Notes: generated by a model not told the origin, from the sequence alone. 64,000 nt of DNA from Iodobacter fluviatilis (GCF_900451195.1 NZ_UGHR01000003.1:434001-498000); one strand, 5' to 3'; positions 54,439 through 63,533 are shown, counted from the first letter of the stretch. Program-made: numbers and translations.

Positions 54439-55701
54439 TCAACAGCCCCTGACTAATGGCAAGCGAATACGAAACAGGCTGCCTTGGCCAGGGCTGCTGT
54501 TTAAGTCTATGTGGCCACCGTGGTCTGCGATGATTTTCCATGCCTGAGAAAGCCCAAGGCCTGTGCCGCTGCCTACGGGTCTGGTGGTGAAAAAGGGCTC
54601 AAAAATTCTGGATTGCTGCTCTTGCAGTATGCCGCAGCCGTTGTCCTCAATTTCTATCCAAACCCAGCTCTGATTACAGCCTGAGCGCAGGATGATCAAT
54701 CCTTTTTCGCTAATGGCTTGTGAGGCATTCGTCAGCAGATTAAGAAAAACTTGATTGATTTCTGCTAAATGGCATTGCAGCAGAGGGATATGGCCGTATT
54801 CGCGCCGGATGATGGTATCGGGGCGGAGCTTGCTTTGAATCATTTGTACCGTGCTTTCTAGGCCTTTGTGCAGATCCGCCATTTGCCAGCTTGTTTGTTC
54901 GATTTGAGAAAATTCTTTCAGATTTTGCACAATATCCCGTACCCGCCGCAGCCCATCCCTAGATTCATTCAGTAGCTGCTGGCTGTCTTCCCGCAGATAG
55001 GGAATATCTTTTTTTTGATAAAGCTGCCGGATTGCTGCGAGGGTACCGGCGGGGAGTAGTGATTCGGTGGCGGTATAGGCGTCGAGCACGCTCAATAGAT
55101 CGTTGATATATCCGCTCATGACGCCTAAATTGGCGCTGACAAAGGCGATAGGATTGTTGATTTCGTGGGCAACGCCCGCAGCTAATTGGCCGATTGAGGC
55201 CATTTTTTCTCTTTGCAGCAGCTGGCTTTGGGTCTCTTCCAGTTTTTTAAGCAGGCTGTCTTGGGCTCGGTTGGCGCGCAGCAGCTCGCGTTGTTTGTCA
55301 GCCAGCTCTTGATTTAAGGTGAGCACGGTTTGGATAAGCTGCTCGCTTTCTTTTATATCGTATTCACTGATTATCTCGATATTGCCGTTGCGGCAATACA
55401 CGAGGCCCTTTTGCGAATGCCCGGAACCCTGGCTGTCTAGATAGTTAAGAATACCCCGGTGCAAAATGCCATCTTCATTGCTCCCAATCAGAGCGATAAG
55501 GGTGTTGAAATCAGGGTTAATGATAAAAGGGCTGATATCTTGGGGGCTTGAGGCTGGGTCTTGCTTGAGCAGCTGATAAAAGCCATCGTTGGCGTCGATG
55601 ATAGTGCCCTCCTTGTTTAGGATGACATAGCTGATTGAAACCAGCGCTCTCAGCATGGGGGGAATCATCGTTTGCGGGGGCAGCGAGGCAGAGAAGGGCA
55701 T
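54439..55701 (-). CDS. Cytosolic PAS histidine kinase, partner of the cobalamin-binding protein
   Basis: 420 residues from ATG 55701, which overlaps the stop of the cobalamin-binding gene (TAATG). PAS domain (about 20-115, VSISYVILNKEGTIIDANDG), coiled coil (about 120-165), HisKA with ASIGQLAAGVAHEINNPIAF (His179), and HATPase with LNLLTNASQAI, EIEDNGCGI and GSGTGLGLSQAWKII. No membrane segment. The same AHEINNP box occurs in the kinases at 60496 and 62164, so the three are paralogues. The tight coupling says it signals for the B12 protein. No response regulator follows; receivers at 58508 and 59029 are candidates. Confidence 0.88.
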   Translation of the reverse strand: MPFSASLPPQTMIPPMLRALVSISYVILNKEGTIIDANDGFYQLLKQDPASSPQDISPFIINPDFNTLIALIGSNEDGILHRGILNYLDSQGSGHSQKGLVYCRNGNIEIISEYDIKESEQLIQTVLTLNQELADKQRELLRANRAQDSLLKKLEETQSQLLQREKMASIGQLAAGVAHEINNPIAFVSANLGVMSGYINDLLSVLDAYTATESLLPAGTLAAIRQLYQKKDIPYLREDSQQLLNESRDGLRRVRDIVQNLKEFSQIEQTSWQMADLHKGLESTVQMIQSKLRPDTIIRREYGHIPLLQCHLAEINQVFLNLLTNASQAISEKGLIILRSGCNQSWVWIEIEDNGCGILQEQQSRIFEPFFTTRPVGSGTGLGLSQAWKIIADHGGHIDLNSSPGQGSLFRIRLPLVRGC

Positions 55702-56741
55702 TAGATCGTTTCTATCTGAGCAAGATCTGCTGAAGGAGACCAACTATCTGCCTTTAGCGTGCGCCACATTTCACTTAGTGCATTGGTGCAAAGTCCTCCT
55801 ATCATAATCTGCGGGCGATGCTCACCAAACTCCCCGTGAATAGCTGCAATCGTCCGCCTTAGGGTATCTAAATGCTGGGCTTGAGATACCGATAAGCCAA
55901 CCAGCTCTGGCTGCCATGTTGAAATCTGTGAGAGCAAAGCCTTTATGGGCAGATTTGCCCCCAGCTGTTGTACCTGCCAGCCTGCCAGTTCGAATGAATC
56001 AGCCACCATCCGTATCCCAATCGAGTGCAAATTGCCTTCTACGCAAGCAAATAACGCTCGTTTTCCATTGCTAGGGGAGAAATCAGCAAGGCTATACAGA
56101 TATGCCAGCTCATTTTGCACAATGGTGGTTGCCAGATGTTCCTGGGCGACACTAATTTGGTTTTGTTGCCACAACTGGCCAATCTGATACATAGCGGGTT
56201 GTAATAGATGGGTCGCAATATATATATACCCGGCTCCATCTCGGTGGGCTTGCTGCAGCAGCTCATGGGCTTCACGAATATTGCCTGCTGCCAGCTTGCG
56301 TGTAAGTAAGTCCGCAGATTGGTGAGGCGCAGGCAGGCACTGCATAAATGCGGGAATCTGCGCTGATACTCTGGCGGCAGAAAGAGCGCTGCTGGCATCG
56401 TTGAAAATGCCTGAAATAATGGCGTGCTCAATAGGGGTGAGTTTATGTTCAAAATAGTCTGCAAGCCAGTGCAGCGATTCTACAAGCGAGCTGCCGGGCA
56501 CATTGCGCGCAGCCAGCACGCTATCAAGCCAGCAGATGTATTCAGTAAAGGGCCTGCTGTTGCCGCTGCTCAAAGCCCCGGTTAAGAATGAGATATGGAG
56601 TGCAATATCGGCCTTGCAGCTGCGTTTGCCCTGCTCGCCAAAGCGATGTTGCAGATCAGGGTGGGAGGCATAAATTCTGGTGGTGGCATAGTCTGCCGCT
56701 GCATGGCTGTGCTCAAGGAGGATCTCACTAAGAATCGGCAT
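55701..56741 (-). CDS. Cobalamin-binding sensor protein with CarH-like W-x9-EH motif
   Basis: 346 residues from the ATG at 56741 (GGAGAA seven bases upstream). Residues 1-125 are an all-helical N-terminal domain of unknown type, not MerR-like. Residues 140-215 match the B12 cap helix bundle with QLWQQNQISVAQEHLATTI: Trp191, nine residues, Glu201-His202, the W-x9-EH signature of CarH-type adenosylcobalamin photoreceptors. Residues 228-330 are the Rossmann-type B12-binding domain with VEGNLHSIGIRMVADSFELA; His239 is the likely lower cobalt ligand (N-x-H-x2-G here, E/D-x-H-x2-G usually). It is followed in overlap by a histidine kinase. Binding of B12 is well supported; light sensing is inference. 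Confidence 0.85.
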   Translation of the reverse strand: MPILSEILLEHSHAAADYATTRIYASHPDLQHRFGEQGKRSCKADIALHISFLTGALSSGNSRPFTEYICWLDSVLAARNVPGSSLVESLHWLADYFEHKLTPIEHAIISGIFNDASSALSAARVSAQIPAFMQCLPAPHQSADLLTRKLAAGNIREAHELLQQAHRDGAGYIYIATHLLQPAMYQIGQLWQQNQISVAQEHLATTIVQNELAYLYSLADFSPSNGKRALFACVEGNLHSIGIRMVADSFELAGWQVQQLGANLPIKALLSQISTWQPELVGLSVSQAQHLDTLRRTIAAIHGEFGEHRPQIMIGGLCTNALSEMWRTLKADSWSPSADLAQIETI

Positions 56742-56765
56742 GAAGGTTCTCCATATGCACACGCT

Positions 56766-57065
56766 TTAATCACAGAGAAAGCTGAAGTACTCGATGCGTG
56801 TTGTATTGGGTAGCAGCTTCAGGTTTTTGGGGATGCCCTGATGGGATTGTCGGTAGTTGTGGCTGTGGTGCCAGCTGTGAAAGCTTTCGGCATTATTCCA
56901 CCAGGTGACCAGCATAAATTGCCTAGGGTCAGATTCGGGATTCCACACCTCCATCCTTATAAAACCTGCGCTGTCATCTGCCAGATGGGGCCGCTGCAGA
57001 AAGGCTTCTGCAACAGCATCGTGCGTGTTATTGGCTACGGTAAAGTGGCTGACGGCAATAAACAT
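56766..57065 (-). CDS. Antibiotic-biosynthesis-monooxygenase (IsdG-like) domain protein
   Basis: 99 residues from the ATG at 57065, with AAGGA six bases upstream. One ABM dimeric alpha/beta barrel: FIAVSHFTVANNTHDAVAEA; GFIRMEVWNPESDPRQFMLV; and WWNNAESFHSWHHSHNYRQSHQ, given here only as the W-x-N...SF-x-x-W...S...H pattern of heme-degrading IsdG/IsdI-like enzymes. The conserved His, Trp and Asn positions are compatible with heme or tetrapyrrole binding. First gene of the ABM-cobalamin sensor-kinase operon (24-base gap). A role in handling a tetrapyrrole or quinol linked to the sensor is inference. Longer frames upstream are not supported. Confidence 0.72.
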   Translation of the reverse strand: MFIAVSHFTVANNTHDAVAEAFLQRPHLADDSAGFIRMEVWNPESDPRQFMLVTWWNNAESFHSWHHSHNYRQSHQGIPKNLKLLPNTTRIEYFSFLCD

Positions 57066-57256
57066 AAGGTGTCCTTGCGGCGGCGGGGGCAGAAGACCAT
57101 ATGACTTAATAGTCAGCAAACAGCCAGCCTGAATCAAGATTAATGAAATGCAATAAGAAGATAAAATGAGTGTAGTTTGAAACGGGCAGATATACACCGC
57201 AGATAGGGGCTTATTGGGTGAATAGCGGGCGTATGTTGTTTACTGCTGGCAGGCAT

Positions 57257-57288
57257 AAAAAATCCCACCGCAGGGGTGGGATTTTTTT
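57257..57288 (-). terminator. Intrinsic terminator of sspA-sspB
   Basis: AAAATCCCACC, GCAGG loop, GGTGGGATTTTTTT. An 11-bp stem immediately past the sspB stop at 57287. Confidence 0.88.
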
Positions 57289-57688
57289 ACTTAACCACTC
57301 GCAGCTGTGGCTTGCCTGTTGGGCGGGGCGGAGTGTCATCCGGGCCATCGTCAGCTGTTTCTGTTGCTTCATTCGGGCCTTCGTATTCAAAGCCCATACC
57401 TTCTCCGTTTTCACGCGAGAAAATTGAAACCACACAACCAATCGGGATCAGGATTTCTCTGGAAACACCGCTAAAGCGCGCAGAAAAGCTGATGTAGTCG
57501 TTACCAATGCTGAGATTGTGCGTGGCGTTATAGCTGATATCCAGCACAATTTCGTTGTTTTTAACGTGCTCCATCGGCACTTGTAGCTTGCCCATCACAC
57601 GCACAACCAGATAAGGCGTGTAGCCATGGTCCGAGCACCATTCATGCAGTGCACGAATTAAATAAGGCTTGGTGGAGACGGTTTGCAT
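57287..57688 (-). CDS. sspB: ClpXP protease specificity-enhancing factor SspB
   Basis: 133 residues. KPYLIRALHEWCSDHGYTPY, LQVPMEHVKNNEIVLDISYN and the GVSREILIPIGCVVSIFSRE core are the ssrA-tag-binding domain; the C-terminal tail ends TGKPQLRVVK, the ClpX-binding module (R-V-V-K). It delivers ssrA-tagged polypeptides to ClpXP. It lies 84 bases downstream of sspA, the usual operon in beta- and gammaproteobacteria. Confidence 0.95.
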   Translation of the reverse strand: MQTVSTKPYLIRALHEWCSDHGYTPYLVVRVMGKLQVPMEHVKNNEIVLDISYNATHNLSIGNDYISFSARFSGVSREILIPIGCVVSIFSRENGEGMGFEYEGPNEATETADDGPDDTPPRPTGKPQLRVVK

Positions 57689-57772
57689 AGTTTGTCCTTA
57701 GTGACTGGAGGGTGGGGAATGGTGAGCGGGATGTAGTAAGTGCTCACTCACGATTCCCTCTATGCCTGCAAT

Positions 57773-58378
57773 TTACTTACGCATCGCTTTTTCGTTTGCT
57801 GTCAGCGAATCAATAAAGGCTTGACGGCTGAACAGACGCTCACCGTATTTCATAATTGGCGCAAGTGCTTTGGTTACTTCGATACCGTAGTGCTCAAAGC
57901 GCCAGATCAGTGGTGCAATGGCTACATCCAGCATGGAGAACTCTTCGCCCAACATGAATTTTTGCTTGGCAAACAAAGGTGCGATTTGGGTCAGGTTATC
58001 ACGGATGGTTGCGCGGGCCTTTTCCATTTCTTTCTTGGTTGTGCCGCTGGTTTCCAGTGTTTTAACGTGGATAAACAGCTCGCGTTCAAAGTTAAATAAC
58101 ATCAGACGGGCACGGGCGCGCATCACAGGATCCGCTGGCATCAGCTGCGGGTGCGGGAAACGCTCGTCGATATACTCGTTAATGATGTTGGATTCATACA
58201 ATGTCAGATCGCGCTCAATCAATACGGGCACTTCATTGTATGGATTCATCACGGCCAAATCTTCAGGCTTGCTATGAACATCGACGTCGATGATTTCGAA
58301 ATCCATGCCCTTTTCAAACAAGACAATGCGGCAACGATGGCTAAACGGGCAGGATGTACCGGAATACAGCTTCATCAT
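57773..58378 (-). CDS. sspA: Stringent starvation protein A (GST-fold RNA polymerase-associated protein)
   Basis: About 201 residues from tandem ATG codons at 58378/58375. A thioredoxin-like N-terminal domain (MKLYSGTSCPFSHRCRIVLF, YNEVPVLIERDLTLYESNII) and a helical C-terminal domain (FMLGEEFSMLDVAIAPLIWR) give the GST fold. SspA binds RNA polymerase and acts in stress and virulence control; the family lacks glutathione transferase activity. Confidence 0.94.
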   Translation of the reverse strand: MMKLYSGTSCPFSHRCRIVLFEKGMDFEIIDVDVHSKPEDLAVMNPYNEVPVLIERDLTLYESNIINEYIDERFPHPQLMPADPVMRARARLMLFNFERELFIHVKTLETSGTTKKEMEKARATIRDNLTQIAPLFAKQKFMLGEEFSMLDVAIAPLIWRFEHYGIEVTKALAPIMKYGERLFSRQAFIDSLTANEKAMRK

Positions 58379-58507
58379 GGTGACGGATCTCTGCAAAAGT
58401 ATATGAATTGCAGCATTCTACGCATTTTGGCGGCTTTAATCCAGAAAACGAATATAACGATATGATTTTTAAGAAAAAAATGTAATAAATGACAAAGCGT
58501 TTTTTGC

Positions 58508-59029
58508 TTAACTTGTTTCATCACCATCTAAAAGTACAGAGCCATCCGGCCCCCAGTTCACTTGCGTCAGGCTGTGCTTATGAGATTCACTACGGATTTT
58601 TCGCAGCTCATCGGCCAGCTGCTGGTTTTCAATAGCCAGTTTTTGAAAACGCAGCGCGCCAGCAACGGCAGAGCGTAATTCAAAATCATTCCATGGCTTA
58701 CTGATAAAGCGGTAAATCTCCACTTCATTAATGGCTAGGACCAAACCGGCTAGATCAGTCATTCCCGATAAAATAATACGTATGCAATCGGGCTGGCGAT
58801 AGCGAAAATCCGTTAAAAAAGCCACGCCATCCAGCTCGGGCATACGGTAATCAGAGATCACTAAATCAAAAGACTTTTCTTCGCTGGCAACAAGGGCGGC
58901 TCTGGCATCGGTATAGGTATCAATTTCATAGCCTGGGGATGTGCCATCAAATTCATCTTTGGCATTGAGCGTGCGTTTTAAAGCAGAAAGAATATTTGCT
59001 TCATCGTCAACTATCAGTATCCGGGACAT
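58508..59029 (-). CDS. Single-domain response regulator
   Basis: 173 residues. Receiver with DDE at 8-10, phospho-acceptor D60 (LVISDYRMPELDGVAFLTDF), a switch Ser/Thr in RIILSGMTD and Lys in YRFISKPWND. The FISKPW ending followed by a short coiled coil (LAIENQQLADELRKIRSESH) matches the receivers fused to HD-GYP domains and the partial one at the right edge. There is no output domain; the C-terminal 30 residues may be a protein-binding tail. Its start overlaps the stop of the HD-GYP gene (TAATG), so the two are co-translated. Confidence 0.9.
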   Translation of the reverse strand: MSRILIVDDEANILSALKRTLNAKDEFDGTSPGYEIDTYTDARAALVASEEKSFDLVISDYRMPELDGVAFLTDFRYRQPDCIRIILSGMTDLAGLVLAINEVEIYRFISKPWNDFELRSAVAGALRFQKLAIENQQLADELRKIRSESHKHSLTQVNWGPDGSVLLDGDETS

Positions 59030-60348
59030 TATTTCACCTGAATGTAGATTTCTAATGCGGAATGATCACTTTTTTCAAATGCACAAATTTGCTTGATCAG
59101 ACGCTCATCCAGAACATGATCTTTTGCCAGCAGCATCACGCCGGAGGCAAGTAGATCACGGGCCAGCACCATTTGGGGTTTAAGCTCTTTGCTGCGGATT
59201 AATTGCTCGTGGCTGTATTCCGGCCTTGCAATTACGGCAAGAAATGCTTCAACCACCTTGGGGTCGTAACGTTTGCCGCTGCTGCTTTCGATGTTTTTAA
59301 TGGCCTCAGATTGCAGCATGGCTTTGCCAGTAAGAAACCCAGCCTGAAGCGATTCATAATCGCAGCAAAGGCCTAAAATTCGCGCGCCGATCGGGATTTC
59401 AGCTGCCGCCAACTTATCAGGGTAACCCAGGCCATCAAAGCGTTCATGCTGGCTGCGAATAATGGCAGATGCACCTTGCAGCTGTTCCAGCGCCATCAGC
59501 GCAGCATGGCCTTTACTTGGGTAATTTGCATAAATATTGCGCTCTTGCAGCGTCATTTCAACTAAGGGCTTTGCAAGCAATGTGTCTGGCAGACCTATTT
59601 TGCCTATGCTGTGCAGCAGGGCGGCAATAAATGTGTCTTGTACTTCTGTTTCTGTCAGGCTTAATTGCCTTGCTACTTTTCGGCTTAAATCGGCAATAAC
59701 ACGGGCATGGCCAGATAAATTATTGGCCCGCATTTCTATTAAATTTGCAAAAACTCTGACTGATGTTACAAAGCCTTTTTTTAGTTTCTCATGCATGGCA
59801 TGCAATTCACTCATGGCGGATTCTAATTCATAAGTACGGGCCTTAACCTGAGCTTCCAGTGACTGATTTAATTCCTGTAATTTTTGATTCTGCTGGCCTA
59901 TTAGGGAGTTAAGCTGAATTTTATCTCTTTCCAGCCGTTTTACGGTGAGTGCTTCTTCAACAATACTCAGCATCTCCTGATCATCCCATGGCTTGGAAAT
60001 ATAGCGGCTGATTCTGGCTTTATTGATGGCATCAATGGTTGAATGAATATCTGCATAGCCAGTAAGTAAAATACGCGGAATGTCAGGCCAGTAATTGAGC
60101 GCAATTGAGAGAAATTCGGCCCCATTCATTTCTGGCATACGCATATCAGAGATAATCAGATCGATTTTTTCCTGGCCAAGAATAACCAGCGCCGCTGCAC
60201 CACTTTCAGCTGTAAGAATTTGATAGCCGGATCTGCGCAATAAGCGGCGAAGTGAAGCAAGAATATTGGCCTCATCATCGACGCATAGCACGGTAAACTC
60301 TTCACATAGAGCTGGTGCTGTGTAATCGATAAGATCCGCTTCTGGCAC
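59029..60348 (-). CDS. Receiver-HD-GYP protein with altered HD motif
   Basis: 439 residues if started at GTG 60348, which has AAAGGA seven bases upstream (a TTG at 60393 lacks one). Receiver domain with D68 (LIISDMRMPEMNG), a coiled coil (about 135-195), then an HD-GYP domain: LSGHARVIADLSRKVA, LLHSIGKIGLPDTLL and HERFDGLGYPDKL. The canonical HD-I-G-K metal motif is H246-S247-I-G-K here, so one metal-binding Asp is replaced by Ser, while the G-Y-P loop (308-310) is intact. Active family members hydrolyse cyclic-di-GMP; this one may be impaired or a binding protein. Coupled to the single-domain receiver. Confidence 0.88.
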   Translation of the reverse strand: MPEADLIDYTAPALCEEFTVLCVDDEANILASLRRLLRRSGYQILTAESGAAALVILGQEKIDLIISDMRMPEMNGAEFLSIALNYWPDIPRILLTGYADIHSTIDAINKARISRYISKPWDDQEMLSIVEEALTVKRLERDKIQLNSLIGQQNQKLQELNQSLEAQVKARTYELESAMSELHAMHEKLKKGFVTSVRVFANLIEMRANNLSGHARVIADLSRKVARQLSLTETEVQDTFIAALLHSIGKIGLPDTLLAKPLVEMTLQERNIYANYPSKGHAALMALEQLQGASAIIRSQHERFDGLGYPDKLAAAEIPIGARILGLCCDYESLQAGFLTGKAMLQSEAIKNIESSSGKRYDPKVVEAFLAVIARPEYSHEQLIRSKELKPQMVLARDLLASGVMLLAKDHVLDERLIKQICAFEKSDHSALEIYIQVK

Positions 60349-60495
60349 GATTGAATCCTTTCTCAGTTCGGGTAAATATAAAATCTTAAGCAATATCAGA
60401 TTAAAATATTCTGTTCAGCATTTAAAACCTGGCATTTTTTCGGGCTGACCCGATATACAAACAGGTATGCTATTCTCTGTGACATTATTTATAAA

Positions 60496-62139
60496 TCATT
60501 CCTGCTTTATTGGCAGCCAAATATCAAAGGTTGTGCCTTCTCCTTGTTTGCTGTGTACATCAATCCGGCCGTGATGTTCCTGAATAATGCCGTAGGAAAG
60601 TGATAACCCCAGGCCTGTGCCATGGCCAACGGGTTTGGTGGTAAAAAAAGGGTCGAAGATTTTGCTTAAATGCTCCGCCGCAATGCCCTTGCCATTGTCT
60701 CTAAATGAAATACAAATATGCTGATTTTGCTGACGTGTACTGATAAAAATTTTCCCCTGTTTTTCAATAGCATGGCTGGCATTAACCAGAATGTTTAAAA
60801 AAACCTGGTTCAGCTGAGAAATAACACATTTAATCAATGGCAATTCACCATAATCCAGAATGACTTCTGATTTGTATTTTATTTCGTTTTGTACAATATT
60901 CAGTGTGCTGGTTATGCCCGCATGAATGTCAGCTTCTTCCCATATTTGATTACTGTCTATCCTGGAGAATTCTTTCAGATTCTGCACAATGCCTTTCACC
61001 CTTTTAATGCCTTCCCTTGATTCTATAATCAATGAACTGATGTCATCTTTTATGAAATCATAATCAATTGATTTTTTTTCCTCCATTAATTTGATGTATT
61101 CAATACTGTTTTTTTCTAAAGATGACTCATATCTACTTTGCATTGTGAATATTTCTTTTAAATAGCCATCCAGTGCACCAATGTTTGAGCCAACATAGCC
61201 GATAGGGTTGTTAATTTCATGCGCAATGCCGGCGGCCAGCTGGCCGATTGAAGCCAGTTTTTCTGATTGAAGTAATTTATGCTGCATGCCATGCATTTGT
61301 TCATTAAGCTTGATGAGCTCAGCATTTCTTATTTCTAAAGCTAATGTATTGGCATTTGCCTCAATAATTCTGTCTTTTACTTCGTTCTCCAGCAATTTTT
61401 CACGGAGTTTGCTGGCCGTGATATTGCAGCTTATTTCATAATAATTTTTTTCCGTTTCTGTAATCATGGGAACTAAAAGTGTTTCCAGCCAGTATTCTTC
61501 ACCCTTTTTCGATTTAGCACAGGTTTCAAACCTGAGTGTTTCATAAGGTTGTATTTCCTGAATTGATTGTAAAAATTCAGCGCTATAAATTAAACCAATA
61601 TCAAAGCGATTGGTTTTTAATAACTCTGCTTGCGTATAGCCACTAAGCAGGCAAAAAGGCTCGCTGGCGTAAATAAAGCTGCCATCTGCCCTAGTAATAG
61701 TGATTAAGGCATTTTTATGCAGGGCATGTCTTTGTATTTCCACCTCTGACATAATGTTTTCCATTTGCCGGAGTAATACTTTATTGTAGGTAATATCGAT
61801 AGCCAGCGCCGAAATGCCGCTGATATTATTCGATTCATCGTAATAGTGCATACGATGAATTTTTAAAATTCTTTCCTGACCTTTGCTGTTAGTTAGGGAT
61901 ATTTCTTCTTCAGAAATTCCGGCTTGCAAACAGTAACGATCACCCTCTTCAATTTTTTGTGCAATTTCTTTATCAAAAAAATCAAAATTTGTACCGCCAA
62001 GCCAAGAGTCTGTTTTGTTTTTTGAAAAATCAGACCACCCGGCATTTGCCCATATATAGCGTAAAGAGGCATCTTTCTGCCATGCCGGAAATGGGAAATG
62101 AGCACAAATTTTGCTGATAAAAAAAGGAGCGTTCATCAT
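60496..62139 (-). CDS. Cytosolic histidine kinase with two PAS domains
   Basis: 547 residues, no membrane helix. PAS-1 (about 10-125, SLRYIWANAGWSDF) and PAS-2 (about 135-250, ADGSFIYASEPFCLLSGYTQ), coiled coil (about 250-292), HisKA ASIGQLAAGIAHEINNPIGY (His307), HATPase with LNILVNASHAI, FRDNGKGIAAEHLSKIFDPF and GHGTGLGLSLSYGII. Close paralogue of the kinases at 54439 and 62164. The missing transmembrane region suggests sensing of an internal cue such as redox or a cofactor. 147 bases upstream of the HD-GYP start. Confidence 0.9.
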   Translation of the reverse strand: MMNAPFFISKICAHFPFPAWQKDASLRYIWANAGWSDFSKNKTDSWLGGTNFDFFDKEIAQKIEEGDRYCLQAGISEEEISLTNSKGQERILKIHRMHYYDESNNISGISALAIDITYNKVLLRQMENIMSEVEIQRHALHKNALITITRADGSFIYASEPFCLLSGYTQAELLKTNRFDIGLIYSAEFLQSIQEIQPYETLRFETCAKSKKGEEYWLETLLVPMITETEKNYYEISCNITASKLREKLLENEVKDRIIEANANTLALEIRNAELIKLNEQMHGMQHKLLQSEKLASIGQLAAGIAHEINNPIGYVGSNIGALDGYLKEIFTMQSRYESSLEKNSIEYIKLMEEKKSIDYDFIKDDISSLIIESREGIKRVKGIVQNLKEFSRIDSNQIWEEADIHAGITSTLNIVQNEIKYKSEVILDYGELPLIKCVISQLNQVFLNILVNASHAIEKQGKIFISTRQQNQHICISFRDNGKGIAAEHLSKIFDPFFTTKPVGHGTGLGLSLSYGIIQEHHGRIDVHSKQGEGTTFDIWLPIKQE

Positions 62140-62163
62140 ATTGCCTTTGAAAATCTATTTGGT

Positions 62164-63489
62164 TTAAGAAAGGGCCTGAGCTTCGCTCAGGCTATTTAAC
62201 TCTCTTGCATTAATAGGAATTCTTAATGTGAAACAACTGCCTTTATTTACAATGCTTTTCACGCTGATTTCCCCGTGCATTTTTTTCATCAGTCCAAAGG
62301 CTAAGGAAAGTCCAAGGCCAGTTCCTTTTCCTATTGGCTTGGTTGTAAAAAATGGTTCAAAAATCCGGTTGAGGTTTTCAGGTGCAATCCCACTGCCTGT
62401 GTCGCGTACATCTACATAAATATTATTATCAACCATTCGGGTGCGTACTAATATTTTTCCAAATGTTTCAATTGCTTGGGCGGCATTAACAAGTAAATTA
62501 AGTATGACCTGATTAAATTGTGATCCAATGATTTCTACCTTAGGTAAATCTGAGTATTCTAAGATTATTTCTGCTTTATACTTGATTTCGTTTTTTGCCA
62601 TATTGATGGTGCTGTCAATCGATTTGTTAATATCAACCGGGGCCCACTCTCCTGAGTCTACATGAGAAAAATCTTTTAAATCTTTTACAATACCTTTTAC
62701 TCTTTCTAGCCCTTCTTTTGATTCTGCTACTAGGGCAGCTAGGTCATCAGTAATATAGGCAAGATCGTGTTTTTTAATAATAGACACTTTTATTTCATCG
62801 CTGATTGTGCCCGTGTTATTGTATTCATCCAGAGCGGCAATTAATTTATTGCTGTATTCATTGAGAGTGTTTAAGTTTGAGCTGATAAAGCCAAGCGGGT
62901 TGTTTATTTCGTGAGCTACTCCAGCAGCAAGCTGCCCGATTGATGCCATTTTTTCAGCCTGAGCCAGCTGCATTTTTGTGGTTTCAAGATGATCAATTAA
63001 TTGTGCCTGATCCTGAGTCTTTTTTTCTAATTGTGATTCTACTTTCTGGCGGGCATCCATTTCTTCACGAAGTTGTTGATTACTTTCTTCCAGATGAATC
63101 GTTTTTGCTTTGATACGCTGGTCCAGCTGCTGCATATTTTCAAAAAGATAATTCAGCTGATCTGCTAGCTTGCTAAATTCATTATTGCCATTTACTTTTA
63201 AACGCATTTCCCAATCATGATGATCATTGATCTGGTTTAAGCCTTCATAAATATCCGACATCGCTTGGATGGCGCTGCGGCTGAGTGCTGATATCAGTAT
63301 TAACCCTGTAATAATGATACCAATGCACAAGCCGGTCATTCTTAGTTTTACAGCATCCAGAGTAACCGTACCCTCTGCTGCACTAAGGGCAATATGCCCA
63401 TACAGCAGAAAGGCAGCAATGCAATATAAAAATAGTATATAAAAACGGCTGTGCAGACTTAGTCGTTTCCAATAATTAAATATAGCCAT
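62164..63489 (-). CDS. Membrane histidine kinase with HAMP-like linker
   Basis: 441 residues from ATG 63489. TM1 (about 15-33, RFYILFLYCIAAFLLYGHIA), a very short periplasmic loop of about 20 residues, TM2 (about 52-70, TGLCIGIIITGLILISALSR), HAMP-like segment (70-125), long coiled coil (125-178), HisKA ASIGQLAAGVAHEINNPLGF (His193) and HATPase ending GKGTGLGLSLAFGLM. With almost no periplasmic domain it probably senses through the membrane or HAMP. Paralogue of the two soluble kinases; 25 bases separate it from the next kinase start, so co-transcribed. Confidence 0.9.
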   Translation of the reverse strand: MAIFNYWKRLSLHSRFYILFLYCIAAFLLYGHIALSAAEGTVTLDAVKLRMTGLCIGIIITGLILISALSRSAIQAMSDIYEGLNQINDHHDWEMRLKVNGNNEFSKLADQLNYLFENMQQLDQRIKAKTIHLEESNQQLREEMDARQKVESQLEKKTQDQAQLIDHLETTKMQLAQAEKMASIGQLAAGVAHEINNPLGFISSNLNTLNEYSNKLIAALDEYNNTGTISDEIKVSIIKKHDLAYITDDLAALVAESKEGLERVKGIVKDLKDFSHVDSGEWAPVDINKSIDSTINMAKNEIKYKAEIILEYSDLPKVEIIGSQFNQVILNLLVNAAQAIETFGKILVRTRMVDNNIYVDVRDTGSGIAPENLNRIFEPFFTTKPIGKGTGLGLSLAFGLMKKMHGEISVKSIVNKGSCFTLRIPINARELNSLSEAQALS

Positions 63490-63533
63490 TTTCTGTTTTT
63501 CCAATGATTAATTTCTATTGTCGTTTCCATTTT

